Assembly (NCBI RefSeq): GCF_030440595.1
Contig: NZ_CP047452.1
Location: 2,790,001-2,854,000 of the forward strand
Length of the DNA: 64,000 nt
Reading direction: 5' to 3'
DNA from: Corynebacterium glucuronolyticum DSM 44120
Lineage (GTDB): Bacteria > Actinomycetota > Actinomycetes > Mycobacteriales > Mycobacteriaceae
Positions 27,469 through 36,103 of the stretch are shown here, one piece after another. How positions within the stretch are numbered: the stretch's first letter is position 1; each line of letters begins with the position of its first letter. Under the pieces are notes generated by a model. The model was given only the letters and a program-made list of their open reading frames with translations, did no database searches and was not told the DNA's origin. Position numbers and translations under genes: made by a program.

Positions 27469-27924
27469 ATGAGTGTGACACCGTACGAGGTCGCGGACGC
27501 AATCCGCGCAGACATGACGGTTTTATACGTCAACTACTTCCGACTTGCAGACAACGGCGATCTCACCGGACCACAACTCACCATCCTCAGCATGCTGGAC
27601 AAGGAAGGCCCCTCCCGCGTCTCCGACATCGCCCAACAAGAAGGCATCCAGATGCCTACGGCCTCCAACGCCATCCACAACCTGGAAAAGCGCGGACTGG
27701 TCAAGCGCGAACGAGACCCCTTCGACCGACGCGGCATCCTCGTCTCCATCACGAGCGACGGCCACGACACCGTGAACGAGGTGGGCAAACAACGCACCGC
27801 CCACCTCGCCGACGTGCTCTCCGTGCTTGACCAGGACGAGCTGGAACTCTGCACGAAGCTCGCACCCGTGATCAAGAAGCTGGCCAACTCCTACAACGCA
27901 TTGCATAAGAAAGAAGCAGAGTAG
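27469..27924 (+). CDS. MarR-family transcriptional regulator
   Basis: The 151-residue protein has a winged helix (LTGPQLTILSMLDKEGPSRVSDIAQQEGIQMPTASNAIHNLEKRGLVKRERDPFDRRGILVSIT). The DRR wing motif is at about 84-86, and dimerisation helices lie at both ends. It resembles corynebacterial MalR-type regulators, which sit beside a universal-stress-protein gene. MarR proteins bind palindromic operators as dimers and respond to small ligands or oxidants; no Cys is present, so thiol sensing is unlikely. The universal stress gene follows 123 bp downstream in the same direction and may be a target. Confidence 0.88.
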   Translation: MSVTPYEVADAIRADMTVLYVNYFRLADNGDLTGPQLTILSMLDKEGPSRVSDIAQQEGIQMPTASNAIHNLEKRGLVKRERDPFDRRGILVSITSDGHDTVNEVGKQRTAHLADVLSVLDQDELELCTKLAPVIKKLANSYNALHKKEAE

Positions 27925-28047
27925 ACACAACAAAACAGGCCTTTTTACCGCACCCGTGACCTACGATAAAGGAAACGGGTTTTGTTCCCGTCCGCGCCCT
28001 AGTGCACAATTGGTGTGGCCTAAGGACCCGAGGGAGAAGAGGTATTA

Positions 28048-28959
28048 GTGGATAGCGATGCGCCGCTCCGAGTACTCGTCGCCTGGCACCCCAACGCGTC
28101 AGGGAACGAAGCACTAGAGTTCGCTGCCTGGCTCTGCCGCACAACACCGACGGTGGTGCGCACTGTAACGATCGTCGTCAGGCCCTGGCTCACACTGTCG
28201 AAACTATCCTCCAAGTACGAGAAACAACTGGCCAAGGAGGCACACCGCGCCAAGGCGCAGGCGAAGAAAGCACTCACCGCCGCTGGGGTTCCCGAGGAAT
28301 GTTGGGACCGGCCCGTCCACACGCTTGTCGACGGCTCCTCGCAGCCCGCTCTCCTCAACGAACAGGCAGCCGAATTCAACGCGTCGCTCATCCTGTTCGG
28401 CTCGCAGGGCGCCGCACAGAAAGGATCCTTCCGGGCCAACTCCACTGTTGAGGCGCTGCTGCACTCCTCGCCCTACGCGCTCGGGCTCACGCCGCGCGGG
28501 CCAAAACTGGCGAAACACGGCGTCAAGCGGCTCACCGTCGCGTTTACGTCGATGCAGCCGGAGGAAGACACGCTGGCAACGGCGGTGAACCTGGCGACAC
28601 GACTCGACGTCCCGATGCGGGTGCTCGCCATCCTGCGCGAAGACGTAGACACGCCGACATCGCTGCAGTCCGAACTACAGCACTCCTCGCGCGAGGATGC
28701 GCTGAGCTTTCTAGACAAGCTGCACGATGAAATCGTCGACAAGCACCAAAACATGAGCATCGAAACAGAGCTTGCATACGGACCCAACGTCGCCGACGCC
28801 ATGGAGACCCCACGGTGGAAAAAGGGCGACCTCTTGCTCATCGGATCCACCCCCGTCGGCGCCCTCGAACGCGTCTTCGTCGGCTCAGCCGCCGGCGAAA
28901 TCCTGCGCAACATCAAAACACCAGCCATCGTCATACCCGCAGGGAAAGGTCAACAATGA
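28048..28959 (+). CDS. universal stress protein, tandem UspA domains
   Basis: The 303-residue protein has two Usp domains: about 1-150 (APLRVLVAWHPNASGNEALEFAAWL) and about 155-300 (VKRLTVAFTSMQPEEDTLATAVNLA). The second ends in LLLIGSTPVGALERVFVGSAAGEILRNIKTPAIVIP, the G-2x-G-9x-G(S/T) ATP-loop region. Start is GTG at 28048 with GAGGGAGAAGAGG upstream. Its stop overlaps the SDR start by four bases (ATGA). Role inferred as a stress-related nucleotide-binding protein. Confidence 0.88.
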   Translation: MDSDAPLRVLVAWHPNASGNEALEFAAWLCRTTPTVVRTVTIVVRPWLTLSKLSSKYEKQLAKEAHRAKAQAKKALTAAGVPEECWDRPVHTLVDGSSQPALLNEQAAEFNASLILFGSQGAAQKGSFRANSTVEALLHSSPYALGLTPRGPKLAKHGVKRLTVAFTSMQPEEDTLATAVNLATRLDVPMRVLAILREDVDTPTSLQSELQHSSREDALSFLDKLHDEIVDKHQNMSIETELAYGPNVADAMETPRWKKGDLLLIGSTPVGALERVFVGSAAGEILRNIKTPAIVIPAGKGQQ

Positions 28960-29582
28960 TCGCCATCGTCACCGGCGCCACCGGGGGAATCGGACAGGCA
29001 CTACTGCCGCTACTCGTGGACGGCGGATACCACGTCTACGCCGCACAACACGCCACCGATGGGGCGGCGCGCGACGGCGTGACCTGGTTCGACGGCTGGG
29101 ACGTGCCCGATGTGGAACGGATCGACGCGCTCATCCACTGCGCGGGTGTGTGCAAACTCGGGCCGCTCGCCGAAGTGAGCGAGGAGGAATGGCGGCGGGC
29201 GATGGACGTCAACGTCATCCGGCCGGCGCTGATGACAAGCGCGGCGCTTCCTTTACTGCGCGGCGCGGGCGGACACGTTATATACGTGAACTCCGGCTCG
29301 GGGCTTACGGCCAAGGCGCAGTGGGGGACGTACTGCGCGTCCAAATTCGCGGCCAAGGCGTGGTGCGACACGCTGCGGCAGGAGGAACCCGACATCCGCG
29401 TCACGTCGATTCACCCAGGCAGGATAAATACGGGGATGCAGGAAAGGATCGTCGCCAAGGAAGGCGGCGTATACGACGGGTCGCGGTACATCCAACCGGC
29501 GACCGTCGCCCAGGCCATTATTCACGCGCTGGAAATGACGCGCGACGCGACACCCACCGAAATCATGATCAGGCCGCGATAA
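28956..29582 (+). CDS. short-chain dehydrogenase/reductase
   Basis: The 208-residue protein starts MIAIVTGATGGIGQALLPLL, with the TGxxxGIG dinucleotide-binding loop. It continues with HCAGVCKLG (NAG-like motif), VNSGSG (catalytic Ser region) and YCASK (Tyr-x-x-x-Lys). It is short for the family because the segment after the active site is trimmed. The start is fixed by the ATGA overlap with the universal stress gene; longer reading upstream is Arg-rich and non-coding. The substrate is unknown. It is the middle gene of the Usp-SDR-membrane operon. Confidence 0.88.
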   Translation: MIAIVTGATGGIGQALLPLLVDGGYHVYAAQHATDGAARDGVTWFDGWDVPDVERIDALIHCAGVCKLGPLAEVSEEEWRRAMDVNVIRPALMTSAALPLLRGAGGHVIYVNSGSGLTAKAQWGTYCASKFAAKAWCDTLRQEEPDIRVTSIHPGRINTGMQERIVAKEGGVYDGSRYIQPATVAQAIIHALEMTRDATPTEIMIRPR

Positions 29583-29990
29583 ATGTTCGGGAAGAAATAC
29601 AGCGAGGCAGACCTCGAATTCGACCCGCTGCTGCGCCTCGAACGCCGCCACGCCAGCTCCGTCCAAGCCGTCGTCTGGGGATTCACCGTCCCCGCGCTCA
29701 CCATCATCACCGGGCTCATCGTCGCCTTCCTCGGACGCGCCTCCGGCGGACCGCTGTGCGAGGCGGGGCTCGCCACCTGGCTGTGCACCAGGTGGTCCGA
29801 GATCGCCATCTGCGTGGCGCCGCTCGTGGTCGCCTTCGGCGGACTCATCGGCGCCGGCATCAACTGCTATATCAAATTCAAAACATATAACCGCTGGTGG
29901 CCGTGGCTCGCCGTGATGTGGGTGCTCATCCCGTTCTCGCTCGGGTGGATGGCGTCCTTTGGCACAATCGCCATCATCGGGCGGGGGTGA
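29583..29990 (+). CDS. hypothetical integral membrane protein, 135 aa
   Basis: The ATG follows the SDR stop directly (TAAATG). Three hydrophobic segments (about 30-52, 75-97 and 108-130) follow a charged N-terminal helix. WWPWLAVMWVLIPFSLGW is a Trp-rich last helix. No family is recognised. It ends 8 bp before the stop of the convergent rhodanese gene. Confidence 0.7.
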   Translation: MFGKKYSEADLEFDPLLRLERRHASSVQAVVWGFTVPALTIITGLIVAFLGRASGGPLCEAGLATWLCTRWSEIAICVAPLVVAFGGLIGAGINCYIKFKTYNRWWPWLAVMWVLIPFSLGWMASFGTIAIIGRG

Positions 29991-29998
29991 CGGGGAGG

Positions 29999-30853
29999 CT
30001 AGAGACTACCGTTAGCACAGGCGTCGCAAAGCAAAACCTGGATGCGATTGCCGTCCGCATCGTCCCGATTGTGGAACGTGTTCGTCGGGGCGCCACAATC
30101 CGCGCAGTGGCCGAGCTGGGCCGCATCCTCACCGAACTCCATGTGCATGCGATCATCGAAAACGTAGAGGGAGCCCTCCCACAGACCACCGTTACCGTAA
30201 CGCTCACCGTAACGAACGATGCCGCCATCGATCTGGTAAACCTCGTCGAAACCGCGATTCTTCATCAACGCCGACAAAATCTCACACCGGATGCCGCCCG
30301 TGCAATAAGTAACAACTGGCTTATCCTTCATCCAGTCATACTTGCCAGACTCCAGCTCGCCGATGAAATCATGCGTCGTGTGCGTGTCCGGTACCACGGC
30401 ATTCTTGAACTTACCGATCTGCGCCTCCATCGCATTGCGGCCATCGAAAAAGACAACATCCGAGTTATTCTTCACGAGCTCATTGACCTGCTCCGGCTTC
30501 AAATGGACACCGCCGCCGACAACGCCGTGCTCATCCACCTGCACCTCATCGGGGACACCGAAAGAGACGATCTCATCGCGGACCTTGACGGAGAGGCGGG
30601 GGAAATCATGGCCCGTGCCCTCCGACCACTTGAACTCCGTATCCTTAAAGGCCGGATACTGCTTCATCCCCTTGATATACGCCTTACACGCGTCGATCGG
30701 GCCGCCAACCGTGCCGTTGATGCCGTGCTTGCTCACCAGGATGCGGCCCTTGAGGCCGAGCATCTCGCACAGGCTCTTTTGCCACAGCTTGATCGCCTCC
30801 GGGTCGGCGAGGGGGGCGAACTTGTAATACAGGAGAATCTTGTTAACTGCCAC
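29999..30853 (-). CDS. trhO: tRNA uridine(34) hydroxylase, TrhO/YceA rhodanese family
   Basis: The 284-residue protein has an N-terminal acylphosphatase-like domain ([38 protein letters not shown]), then a rhodanese domain with [11 protein letters not shown] (active Cys about residue 184). The C-terminal Cys cluster ([23 protein letters not shown]) is typical of UPF0176 proteins. The family makes 5-hydroxyuridine at tRNA position 34. The start is taken as GTG at 30853: TAAGAT lies 7 bases before it, consistent with leaderless transcription, and the upstream frame has no homology-like character. Confidence 0.85.
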   Translation of the reverse strand: MAVNKILLYYKFAPLADPEAIKLWQKSLCEMLGLKGRILVSKHGINGTVGGPIDACKAYIKGMKQYPAFKDTEFKWSEGTGHDFPRLSVKVRDEIVSFGVPDEVQVDEHGVVGGGVHLKPEQVNELVKNNSDVVFFDGRNAMEAQIGKFKNAVVPDTHTTHDFIGELESGKYDWMKDKPVVTYCTGGIRCEILSALMKNRGFDEVYQIDGGIVRYGERYGNGGLWEGSLYVFDDRMHMEFGEDAAQLGHCADCGAPTNTFHNRDDADGNRIQVLLCDACANGSL

Positions 30854-30928
30854 GCATACAATCTTAAGTGGACACGGGGCGGGGGCTAAATTTGTGGGGC
30901 GGATGGTGGTCTTCGCTCCATCGCGGCC

Positions 30929-30981
30929 TGATGAGGTGAGCACCACACGCGTTGCAAGCCCGGCCGTGGTGGCCGGACTCT
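30929..30981. repeat. duplicated stem-loop element, copy 1 (partner 31321-31371)
   Basis: GATGAGGTG, GCGTTG and AAGCCCGGCCGTGGTGGCCGG recur in the same order at 31321-31371. The hairpin AGCCCGGCC-GTGGT-GGCCGG is intact in both; the right arm ends in ACT here and GCT in copy 2. It could act as a terminator for flanking genes. Confidence 0.6.
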
Positions 30982-31098
30982 TTGCCAGACTTGGGTCACG
31001 TGTGGGTGATGGAGATCATCCTTGACACGTGGGCCTCGGGGTTTGGTTGTGTTTGGGCTAAAAAGGGTGCTACTCAAGCGGGTATTTTCCGGGGTAAT

Positions 31099-31308
31099 CT
31101 ACAAGACTAATTTCCAGTAGGTAGAACGATCCATACGATTCGCAGGTACGGTGATTCTCTTTGCGGTAAGGGGAGGTAGCTTGCGCATTAGCCGAAAATG
31201 AGTCTTCAGAGGTCGCGAAATGAAGTAATCCGCATCAGCAGAAAACTCGCATTTCCATACCAACGACTCTTTGTCCGTACGGATCGAGCAAATATTAGGA
31301 ACTTCAAC
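31099..31308 (-). pseudogene. possible gene relic between duplicated stem-loops
   Basis: On the minus strand a frame of about 70 codons reads VEVPNICSIRTDKESLVWKC..., then FISRPLKTHFRLMRKLPPLT... and ends RMDRSTYWKLVL before TAG at 31099-31101. It has plausible protein-like composition and lower GC than its neighbours. There is no ATG, GTG or TTG in frame at its beginning and no ribosome site. I read it as the 3' end of a decayed gene; it may also be chance. Confidence 0.35.
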
Positions 31309-31320
31309 AGCTAGTGCGCG

Positions 31321-31371
31321 GTGATGAGGTGCGCACGCGTTGAAAGCCCGGCCGTGGTGGCCGGGCTTTCG
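31321..31371. repeat. duplicated stem-loop element, copy 2
   Basis: Partner of 30929-30981. It contains the perfect hairpin AGCCCGGCC-GTGGT-GGCCGGGCT flanked by AA and TT, able to work as a terminator. Confidence 0.6.
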
Positions 31372-31383
31372 GGTGTTCTGGGC

Positions 31384-31423
31384 ATGCCAAATGGCCCGAG
31401 TGTGTGCTCGGGCTTTTGGCGTG
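31384..31423 (-). terminator. stem-loop after the HNH gene
   Basis: Arms GCCAAATGGCCCGAG and CTCGGGCTTTTGGC with a TGTGTG loop (imperfect, one bulge). It lies just beyond the HNH stop at 31429 and precedes the duplicated hairpin at 31321-31371. Confidence 0.5.
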
Positions 31424-31428
31424 GGGGG

Positions 31429-32559
31429 TTACCCGGGTGGGCTGGGGTCGATGGGGATGCCGAGTTGCATCCGGGCAAGACGCACCGCACCGCCTTGGGC
31501 ACACGGGTGCATGTTGAGTTTCAGCGGGCCACCAAAGGCAGGCTGCCAGTATTCCAGGCCATCGATTCGCACCATGTGACCATGCTTCGGCTTATCCAGA
31601 TCATCATCGTTAATGCCATTGTGGTAGTCACACAACACCATCAAGTTCTCTGATACGGTTTTCCCACCATGCTTCACCGGTTTAATGTGATGAATCTGCG
31701 ACTTACTGGCGGGTCTGCCGCAGCCGGGCCAGGCGCACACCGGGTTACGGGTTGATTGAATAAACCGCTCCAACGGATCCGCACCACGAGAATCCGGTGT
31801 CATCTCCACCCGATACACACCAAAATCCTTCGGCCCCAAAGGACTAACAAGAGCAACAAGACGCTCCTCAGCAAGCTTTGCCCGCACGATCTCTTCACCG
31901 GAGATGGTGGCACCGTTAGTCATGGAGAAAACAAACTTCCCCCGCTCCATCTCCGTAACGTGAACATACGGCATCGTAAACGGAATCACCAACAACGGGA
32001 CAGCAACAGGGGGAAGCTCCCCATCATTAGCCGCAAGCGCAAGCTTGATCAAACCATCGGCAGGACACTTCGTGTCCGTTGCTTGTGCCCGGTCAAAAAT
32101 CTGCTTCACCCGCGACGACTCCGCCGTCAAGGTGAGGGTTGCGAACGTGGAATTCGGGATCGCCCGATACGTCAACTTCTTATCCGGATTATCCGCCCGG
32201 GTGTACTCCTGCAGGAGACGCGCACCCTCCGCGTTAATCGCGGTGATGTCCCGACCATAGGGAACAAGAGCCTCACGGATCGTCCACGCATGCTTCTTCG
32301 GCAGCTTCACCACAAACCGCTCAATAGCCTTCAGCGAAGCAAAACTACACCCGGCCACGGTGGCCTTTTCACGGGCTAGCTCCTGCTTACGTGGGGCGCT
32401 GGCGCGCCCAAAGTAGATACCAGCAAGCTTCTTAATATCGTGGGCGGTCGTTGGATCATAACCCAGGCGAACCAAAGCTTTTTTGGACATGCCAAACGCC
32501 TCCCCGGCGATCACCATCGCCTGCGACAGGAGGGAAGCACATTCCGTTAAAGCGGTCAT
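31429..32559 (-). CDS. HNH endonuclease domain protein (DUF222/13E12-like)
   Basis: The 376-residue protein has a helical N-terminal DUF222-like region and a C-terminal HNH motif: NPVCAWPGCGRPASKSQIHHIKPVKHGGKTVSENLMVLCDYHNG. The paired Cys residues bind zinc, and the HH..N..H residues form the nuclease site. Such proteins are repeated many times in actinobacterial genomes and are associated with mobile elements. ATG at 32559 (MTALTEC) is preferred over the ATG three codons upstream. The gene is followed by two stem-loops and a possible gene relic, so the segment 30.9-32.6 kb may be recently rearranged. Confidence 0.82.
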   Translation of the reverse strand: MTALTECASLLSQAMVIAGEAFGMSKKALVRLGYDPTTAHDIKKLAGIYFGRASAPRKQELAREKATVAGCSFASLKAIERFVVKLPKKHAWTIREALVPYGRDITAINAEGARLLQEYTRADNPDKKLTYRAIPNSTFATLTLTAESSRVKQIFDRAQATDTKCPADGLIKLALAANDGELPPVAVPLLVIPFTMPYVHVTEMERGKFVFSMTNGATISGEEIVRAKLAEERLVALVSPLGPKDFGVYRVEMTPDSRGADPLERFIQSTRNPVCAWPGCGRPASKSQIHHIKPVKHGGKTVSENLMVLCDYHNGINDDDLDKPKHGHMVRIDGLEYWQPAFGGPLKLNMHPCAQGGAVRLARMQLGIPIDPSPPG

Positions 32560-32640
32560 GCCACACACAATAAAGCGCGTAGGGGAGGGTGCAAAGGGTG
32601 CGCTTGGAATCTGTGGATAACTCGGGTGGGGCTGCGGAGG

Positions 32641-33102
32641 TTATGCACAAAGTGCAGCTAGATAGAGGGTGACGATGAAGGCGAGGGCGAGGAGGATGGG
32701 CGTCGACAAGCTAAAGCGGGGGGAGAGCCAGACGCCGAGGGCTGTGCCGACGGTGTTCTGGAGGACGTCGTTAAGGTCGGTGAAGCCGAGGGCGAAGGCG
32801 AATTGGGAGAGCTCGACGAGGAGTGAGACGGCGAGGCCGAGGAGGACCGGGTGGCGGGCGCGGTGGGCGAGGACCCAGCCCAGGGGGACGAAGAGGATTA
32901 TGTTGCTGACCAGGTAATATAAGGGGATTATTGGGGAGGAGTAGCGGAAAAAATCCCCGAAGGGGAGGAGGCGAAGCGCCCGCGTGTGGTGGACGCTTGC
33001 CTCCCAAAGTCCGGGGATGGAGACGGCGGATTTACCTACCGTGAGCAGGACAATCAGGCCGAGGGCGGCGGCGAGGGTCGCCCAAAAGCGTGTCCTGGAC
33101 AT
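32641..33102 (-). CDS. VanZ-like membrane protein
   Basis: The 153-residue protein has four or five membrane helices and the VanZ-family signature NIILFVPLGWVLA, LAVSLLVELSQFAFALGFTDLNDVLQNTVGTALGVWL. The family includes the teicoplanin-resistance accessory VanZ and many uncharacterised envelope proteins; drug resistance should not be assumed. It begins 3 bp after the stop of the DUF1846 gene and is probably co-transcribed with it. Confidence 0.85.
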   Translation of the reverse strand: MSRTRFWATLAAALGLIVLLTVGKSAVSIPGLWEASVHHTRALRLLPFGDFFRYSSPIIPLYYLVSNIILFVPLGWVLAHRARHPVLLGLAVSLLVELSQFAFALGFTDLNDVLQNTVGTALGVWLSPRFSLSTPILLALAFIVTLYLAALCA

Positions 33103-33105
33103 GGA

Positions 33106-34593
33106 TTACTTCTTCTTGTAAAGGGATTTGCGCTGGTAGACGGGTTCGCTGGTGACGAGGATGCCGAGGTTGCGGAAGATGCCTTCGTCGACAGAGCCGA
33201 GGATGGTTGTCGTGTGGACGTCGCAGCCGCAGAGATTGCCCAGCTCATCCAGTGCGCGGCGGGCGTTTTCGTCTGTGGACGCAGACACCGAGAGGGCGAT
33301 GAGGACCTCGTCGGTGTGCAGGCGGGGGTTCTTCGAGCCGAGGTGCTTGGTTTTGAGCGTTTGGATCGGCTCGATGGACTCGGGGGAGAGGAGGTCGATG
33401 GTCTTATCGATCCCCGCGAGGTGTTTTAGGGCGTTCAAGACCATTGCCGAACAACAGCCGAGAAGAGGGGACGTCTTACCAGTGATGATGGTGCCGTCGA
33501 CAAGCTCAAGAGCGGAGGCGGGGGCGCCGGTGAGCTCTGCAAGCTCCTTGGCCGGGGCGACGACCCGACGATCCTTGGTGGACAGACCGGCCTTGGCCAT
33601 GACCATCGCGGCGCGGGAGGAAAGGGTATCATCCAGGGCGTTTTGCTTCTCCTCGACGCGGGCCTTGAAGTAGCGGCGGATGATTTCCTGGCCGGCGGCC
33701 TCGCGGCAGACCTCATCGTCGACAATGCAATTACCAGCCATGTTGACGCCCATGTCCGTGGGGGAGTTGTAGGGGCAGCTGCCCGTGGCCTTCTCCAAAA
33801 GCGTCTTGAGCAGCGGGAACGACTCCACATCACGGTTGTAGCTGGAGACCTGCTTGCCGTAGGCGGCGAGGTGGAAGGGGTCGATGACGTTGAGGTCCGC
33901 GAGATCCACCGTCGCCGATTCATAGGCGAGATTCACCGGGTGTTCAAGCGGGAGATTCCAGATGGGGAACGTCTCAAACTTCGCGTAACCTGCGGGAATG
34001 CCGCGCTTGTTATCGTGATAGACCTGCGAAAGACACGTGGCGAGCTTGCCGGAACCCGGGCCGGGAGCGGTGACAATGATGAGGTCACGGGAGGTTTCCA
34101 CGTACTCGTTGCGTCCGAAGCCCTCCTCCGACACGATCGTGTCCGGATTGTTGGGATAACCAGGGATAACGCGGTGGCGGCGGACGGTGAGACCGAGGCG
34201 CTCGAGCCGATCGCGGAAATCGAAAGCCAGCGTGTTATCGTCCTCGAACTGCGTGATGACCACCGTCTGCACAAGGAAGCCGCGGTCACGGAAAATATCA
34301 ATGAGACGCAATACGTCGTCCTCATAAGTGATGCCAAGGTCCGCGCGCACCTTCTGGCGCTGCAGATCCTTGGCATTCATGCAGACGAGGATTTCCAGCT
34401 CGTCTTTGAGGGTCTCCAACATTGCGATTTTGTTGTCGGGGGTGAACCCTGGGAGCACGCGCGAGGCGTGATAGTCATCGAACAGCTTGCCACCCATCTC
34501 CAGGTACAGCTTCCCGCCGATGGAGTCCCGTCGCTCGGCGATGTGCGCCGATTGCATCTGTATATACTTATCGCGATCAAATCCTCGTTTCAC
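33106..34593 (-). CDS. DUF1846 (UPF0371) family protein
   Basis: The 495-residue protein is of the normal family length. It starts at GTG 34593 ([18 protein letters not shown]), preceded by [29 protein letters not shown] resembles a nucleotide-binding loop, and [21 protein letters not shown] is a conserved family block. The longer frame (to 34632) lacks family character. The biochemical function is not established; structures show a Rossmann-like fold. It is divergent from the DNA glycosylase gene (85 bp apart). Confidence 0.85.
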   Translation of the reverse strand: MKRGFDRDKYIQMQSAHIAERRDSIGGKLYLEMGGKLFDDYHASRVLPGFTPDNKIAMLETLKDELEILVCMNAKDLQRQKVRADLGITYEDDVLRLIDIFRDRGFLVQTVVITQFEDDNTLAFDFRDRLERLGLTVRRHRVIPGYPNNPDTIVSEEGFGRNEYVETSRDLIIVTAPGPGSGKLATCLSQVYHDNKRGIPAGYAKFETFPIWNLPLEHPVNLAYESATVDLADLNVIDPFHLAAYGKQVSSYNRDVESFPLLKTLLEKATGSCPYNSPTDMGVNMAGNCIVDDEVCREAAGQEIIRRYFKARVEEKQNALDDTLSSRAAMVMAKAGLSTKDRRVVAPAKELAELTGAPASALELVDGTIITGKTSPLLGCCSAMVLNALKHLAGIDKTIDLLSPESIEPIQTLKTKHLGSKNPRLHTDEVLIALSVSASTDENARRALDELGNLCGCDVHTTTILGSVDEGIFRNLGILVTSEPVYQRKSLYKKK

Positions 34594-34678
34594 GTTCTTC
34601 CAGCGTAGCAGAGGTTGGGGTGGGTCTTTCAAAACGTTAGGTCAACGGGCATTTTGGTGTGCATTAGAATGGGTCGGT

Positions 34679-35458
34679 ATGCCAGAAGGTCATGTGATTC
34701 ACCGGTTAGCGCGCACACTCACGGACACGTTTGGGGGAAAGCCGGTCGACGTTTCGTCCCCACAAGGTCGGTTCAGCACCGAGGCCGACGTGCTAAATGG
34801 GGCGGAGCTTATCGATGCCTTCGCGCACGGCAAGCAGCTCTTCATCCGCTTTGCGGGGGAGAGGTACATCCACATTCACCTCGGGTTGATTGGGAAGTTC
34901 AAAGTCGCGCCGCTGGCGGCGCCGGTCGGTGTCGTGCGGCTGCGGATTGCCAACGGAGAGATGGCAGCAGACCTGCATGGGCCCCAGTGGTGCCGGTTGG
35001 TGTTGAAGTCTGATGTAGAGAGGGCCCGTGACAAGCTAGGAAGCGATCCACTAGAAAACGGTGCGATTGCACCGAACCTGGCGCGGGTGCGACGCACAAT
35101 TGGGGCAGCGCTCATGGACCAGTCGCTGTATGCCGGCGTGGGCAACATTTACCGTTGTGAGGTGCTGTTTCGGCAGGGAATCTCTCCGTTTGCGCCGGCA
35201 GCGGCGGTCGACGGGCAGGCGCTCTGGGACGACCTCGTGCAGCTCATGGAGTATGGGGCACGAACCGGGCGGATCGACACCGTGCGGGCGGAGCACTCGC
35301 CGGAGGCGCAGGGACGGCCGCCGCGCGAGGACGCGCACGGCGGGGAGGTGTACGTGTACCGGCGGGCGGGCCAGCCGTGTCTGGTATGCGGGACGCCGGT
35401 GGAGATGACGGTGGACGGCGGGCGGAAGCTGTACTGGTGTCCGACGTGCCAGGCGTAG
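34679..35458 (+). CDS. Fpg/Nei family DNA glycosylase (endonuclease VIII-like)
   Basis: The 259-residue protein starts MPEGH, with the catalytic Pro2 and Glu3 after Met removal. It then has GKQLFIRF (Lys beta-hairpin region), the H2TH-domain sequence ALMDQSLYAGVGNIYRCEVLFRQGI, and the C-terminal zinc finger CLVC...CPTC (about residues 236-258). It removes oxidised bases and nicks abasic sites. MPEGH rather than MPELPEVE points to the Nei2-type branch. TAGAAT lies 8 bases before the ATG, so the mRNA may be nearly leaderless. The longer upstream frame overlaps the divergent gene and is not used. Confidence 0.92.
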   Translation: MPEGHVIHRLARTLTDTFGGKPVDVSSPQGRFSTEADVLNGAELIDAFAHGKQLFIRFAGERYIHIHLGLIGKFKVAPLAAPVGVVRLRIANGEMAADLHGPQWCRLVLKSDVERARDKLGSDPLENGAIAPNLARVRRTIGAALMDQSLYAGVGNIYRCEVLFRQGISPFAPAAAVDGQALWDDLVQLMEYGARTGRIDTVRAEHSPEAQGRPPREDAHGGEVYVYRRAGQPCLVCGTPVEMTVDGGRKLYWCPTCQA

Positions 35459-35491
35459 GTTGCTTAGGGGCGCTTGCTGGCCTTGGGGCGC

Positions 35492-35830
35492 CTACCAGTT
35501 GTAATAGGGGATGAGCGGGTCGGCGTCAGCGTGCTCGGCGCGGTGGGTGATGGTGAGGCGACCAATGACCCAGCCGACGAACGCGACGATGGCGAGGCAC
35601 AGGGCGCCGAGGAGCCAGCCGTGCGGGTCGGTGGAGGAAAAGAGGCTGGTCATGCCGATGGCCTTGGCGTAATCGGTGAGCGCAAAAGTGCAGTTGCCGT
35701 TTTCGAAGATGGTGATGATGCGGGGATCCTCACTGGTGTCGAGGAAGTGGAACCAGACGGCGGTTTTGAGCAGGAGAGACGCCGTGATGCCACTGAGGCC
35801 GACGCCGACTGTTCGCATGGCCTGTTTCAT
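35492..35830 (-). CDS. hypothetical membrane protein, 112 aa
   Basis: One hydrophobic N-terminal helix (about 5-28), a polar extracytoplasmic loop with two Trp/His-rich patches (WFHFL; STDPHGW), and a second helix (LLGALCLAIVAFVGWVIGRL). It ends 33 bp from the convergent glycosylase gene. The antisense frame lacks coding character. No family is recognised. Confidence 0.65.
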   Translation of the reverse strand: MKQAMRTVGVGLSGITASLLLKTAVWFHFLDTSEDPRIITIFENGNCTFALTDYAKAIGMTSLFSSTDPHGWLLGALCLAIVAFVGWVIGRLTITHRAEHADADPLIPYYNW

Positions 35831-36103
35831 CTCCGTGCACGCTCCTTTTGCCTGTTGAATCGCCTTGTCCTACTTTCGTTTATGCACGGTAACAACTTTT
35901 GAGCCGGGAATAAAGTAGCAGTTTTCGCTCTTCAATAATAGCGGGCTTATAGTGGCTGGACAGGTTCGTTGTCATGTCTGATATACCAGACAGATGGCCG
36001 AGTTTCACGTGAAACTCGGCCATCTGTGTGTTTTATGGAGTTATCTCGGGGGCGCTTTTAGTTTGGTATTACCTTACCGTTTCGCACCCTTGAGTGTGCA
36101 TCC
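35831..36103. other. intergenic region with parS-containing palindrome
   Basis: No gene is seen. The right part holds the 38-bp palindrome with a parS core (35990-36027). Confidence 0.7.
35990..36027. promoter_or_regulatory. parS: parS site inside a perfect 38-bp palindrome
   Basis: GTTTCACGTGAAAC at 36002-36015 is the core of ParB-binding parS sites. It is embedded in a perfect palindrome extending 12 bp on each side (ACAGATGGCCGA...TCGGCCATCTGT), followed by GTGTTTTATG. The palindrome lies downstream of the giant surface-protein gene and could also fold as an RNA hairpin terminator. Confidence 0.8.

Noticed and set aside
31429..32559. HNH gene as part of an intact mobile intron or insertion sequence
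   Set aside because: No transposase, intron core, terminal inverted repeats or target duplication could be seen; only the duplicated stem-loops remain as weak hints.
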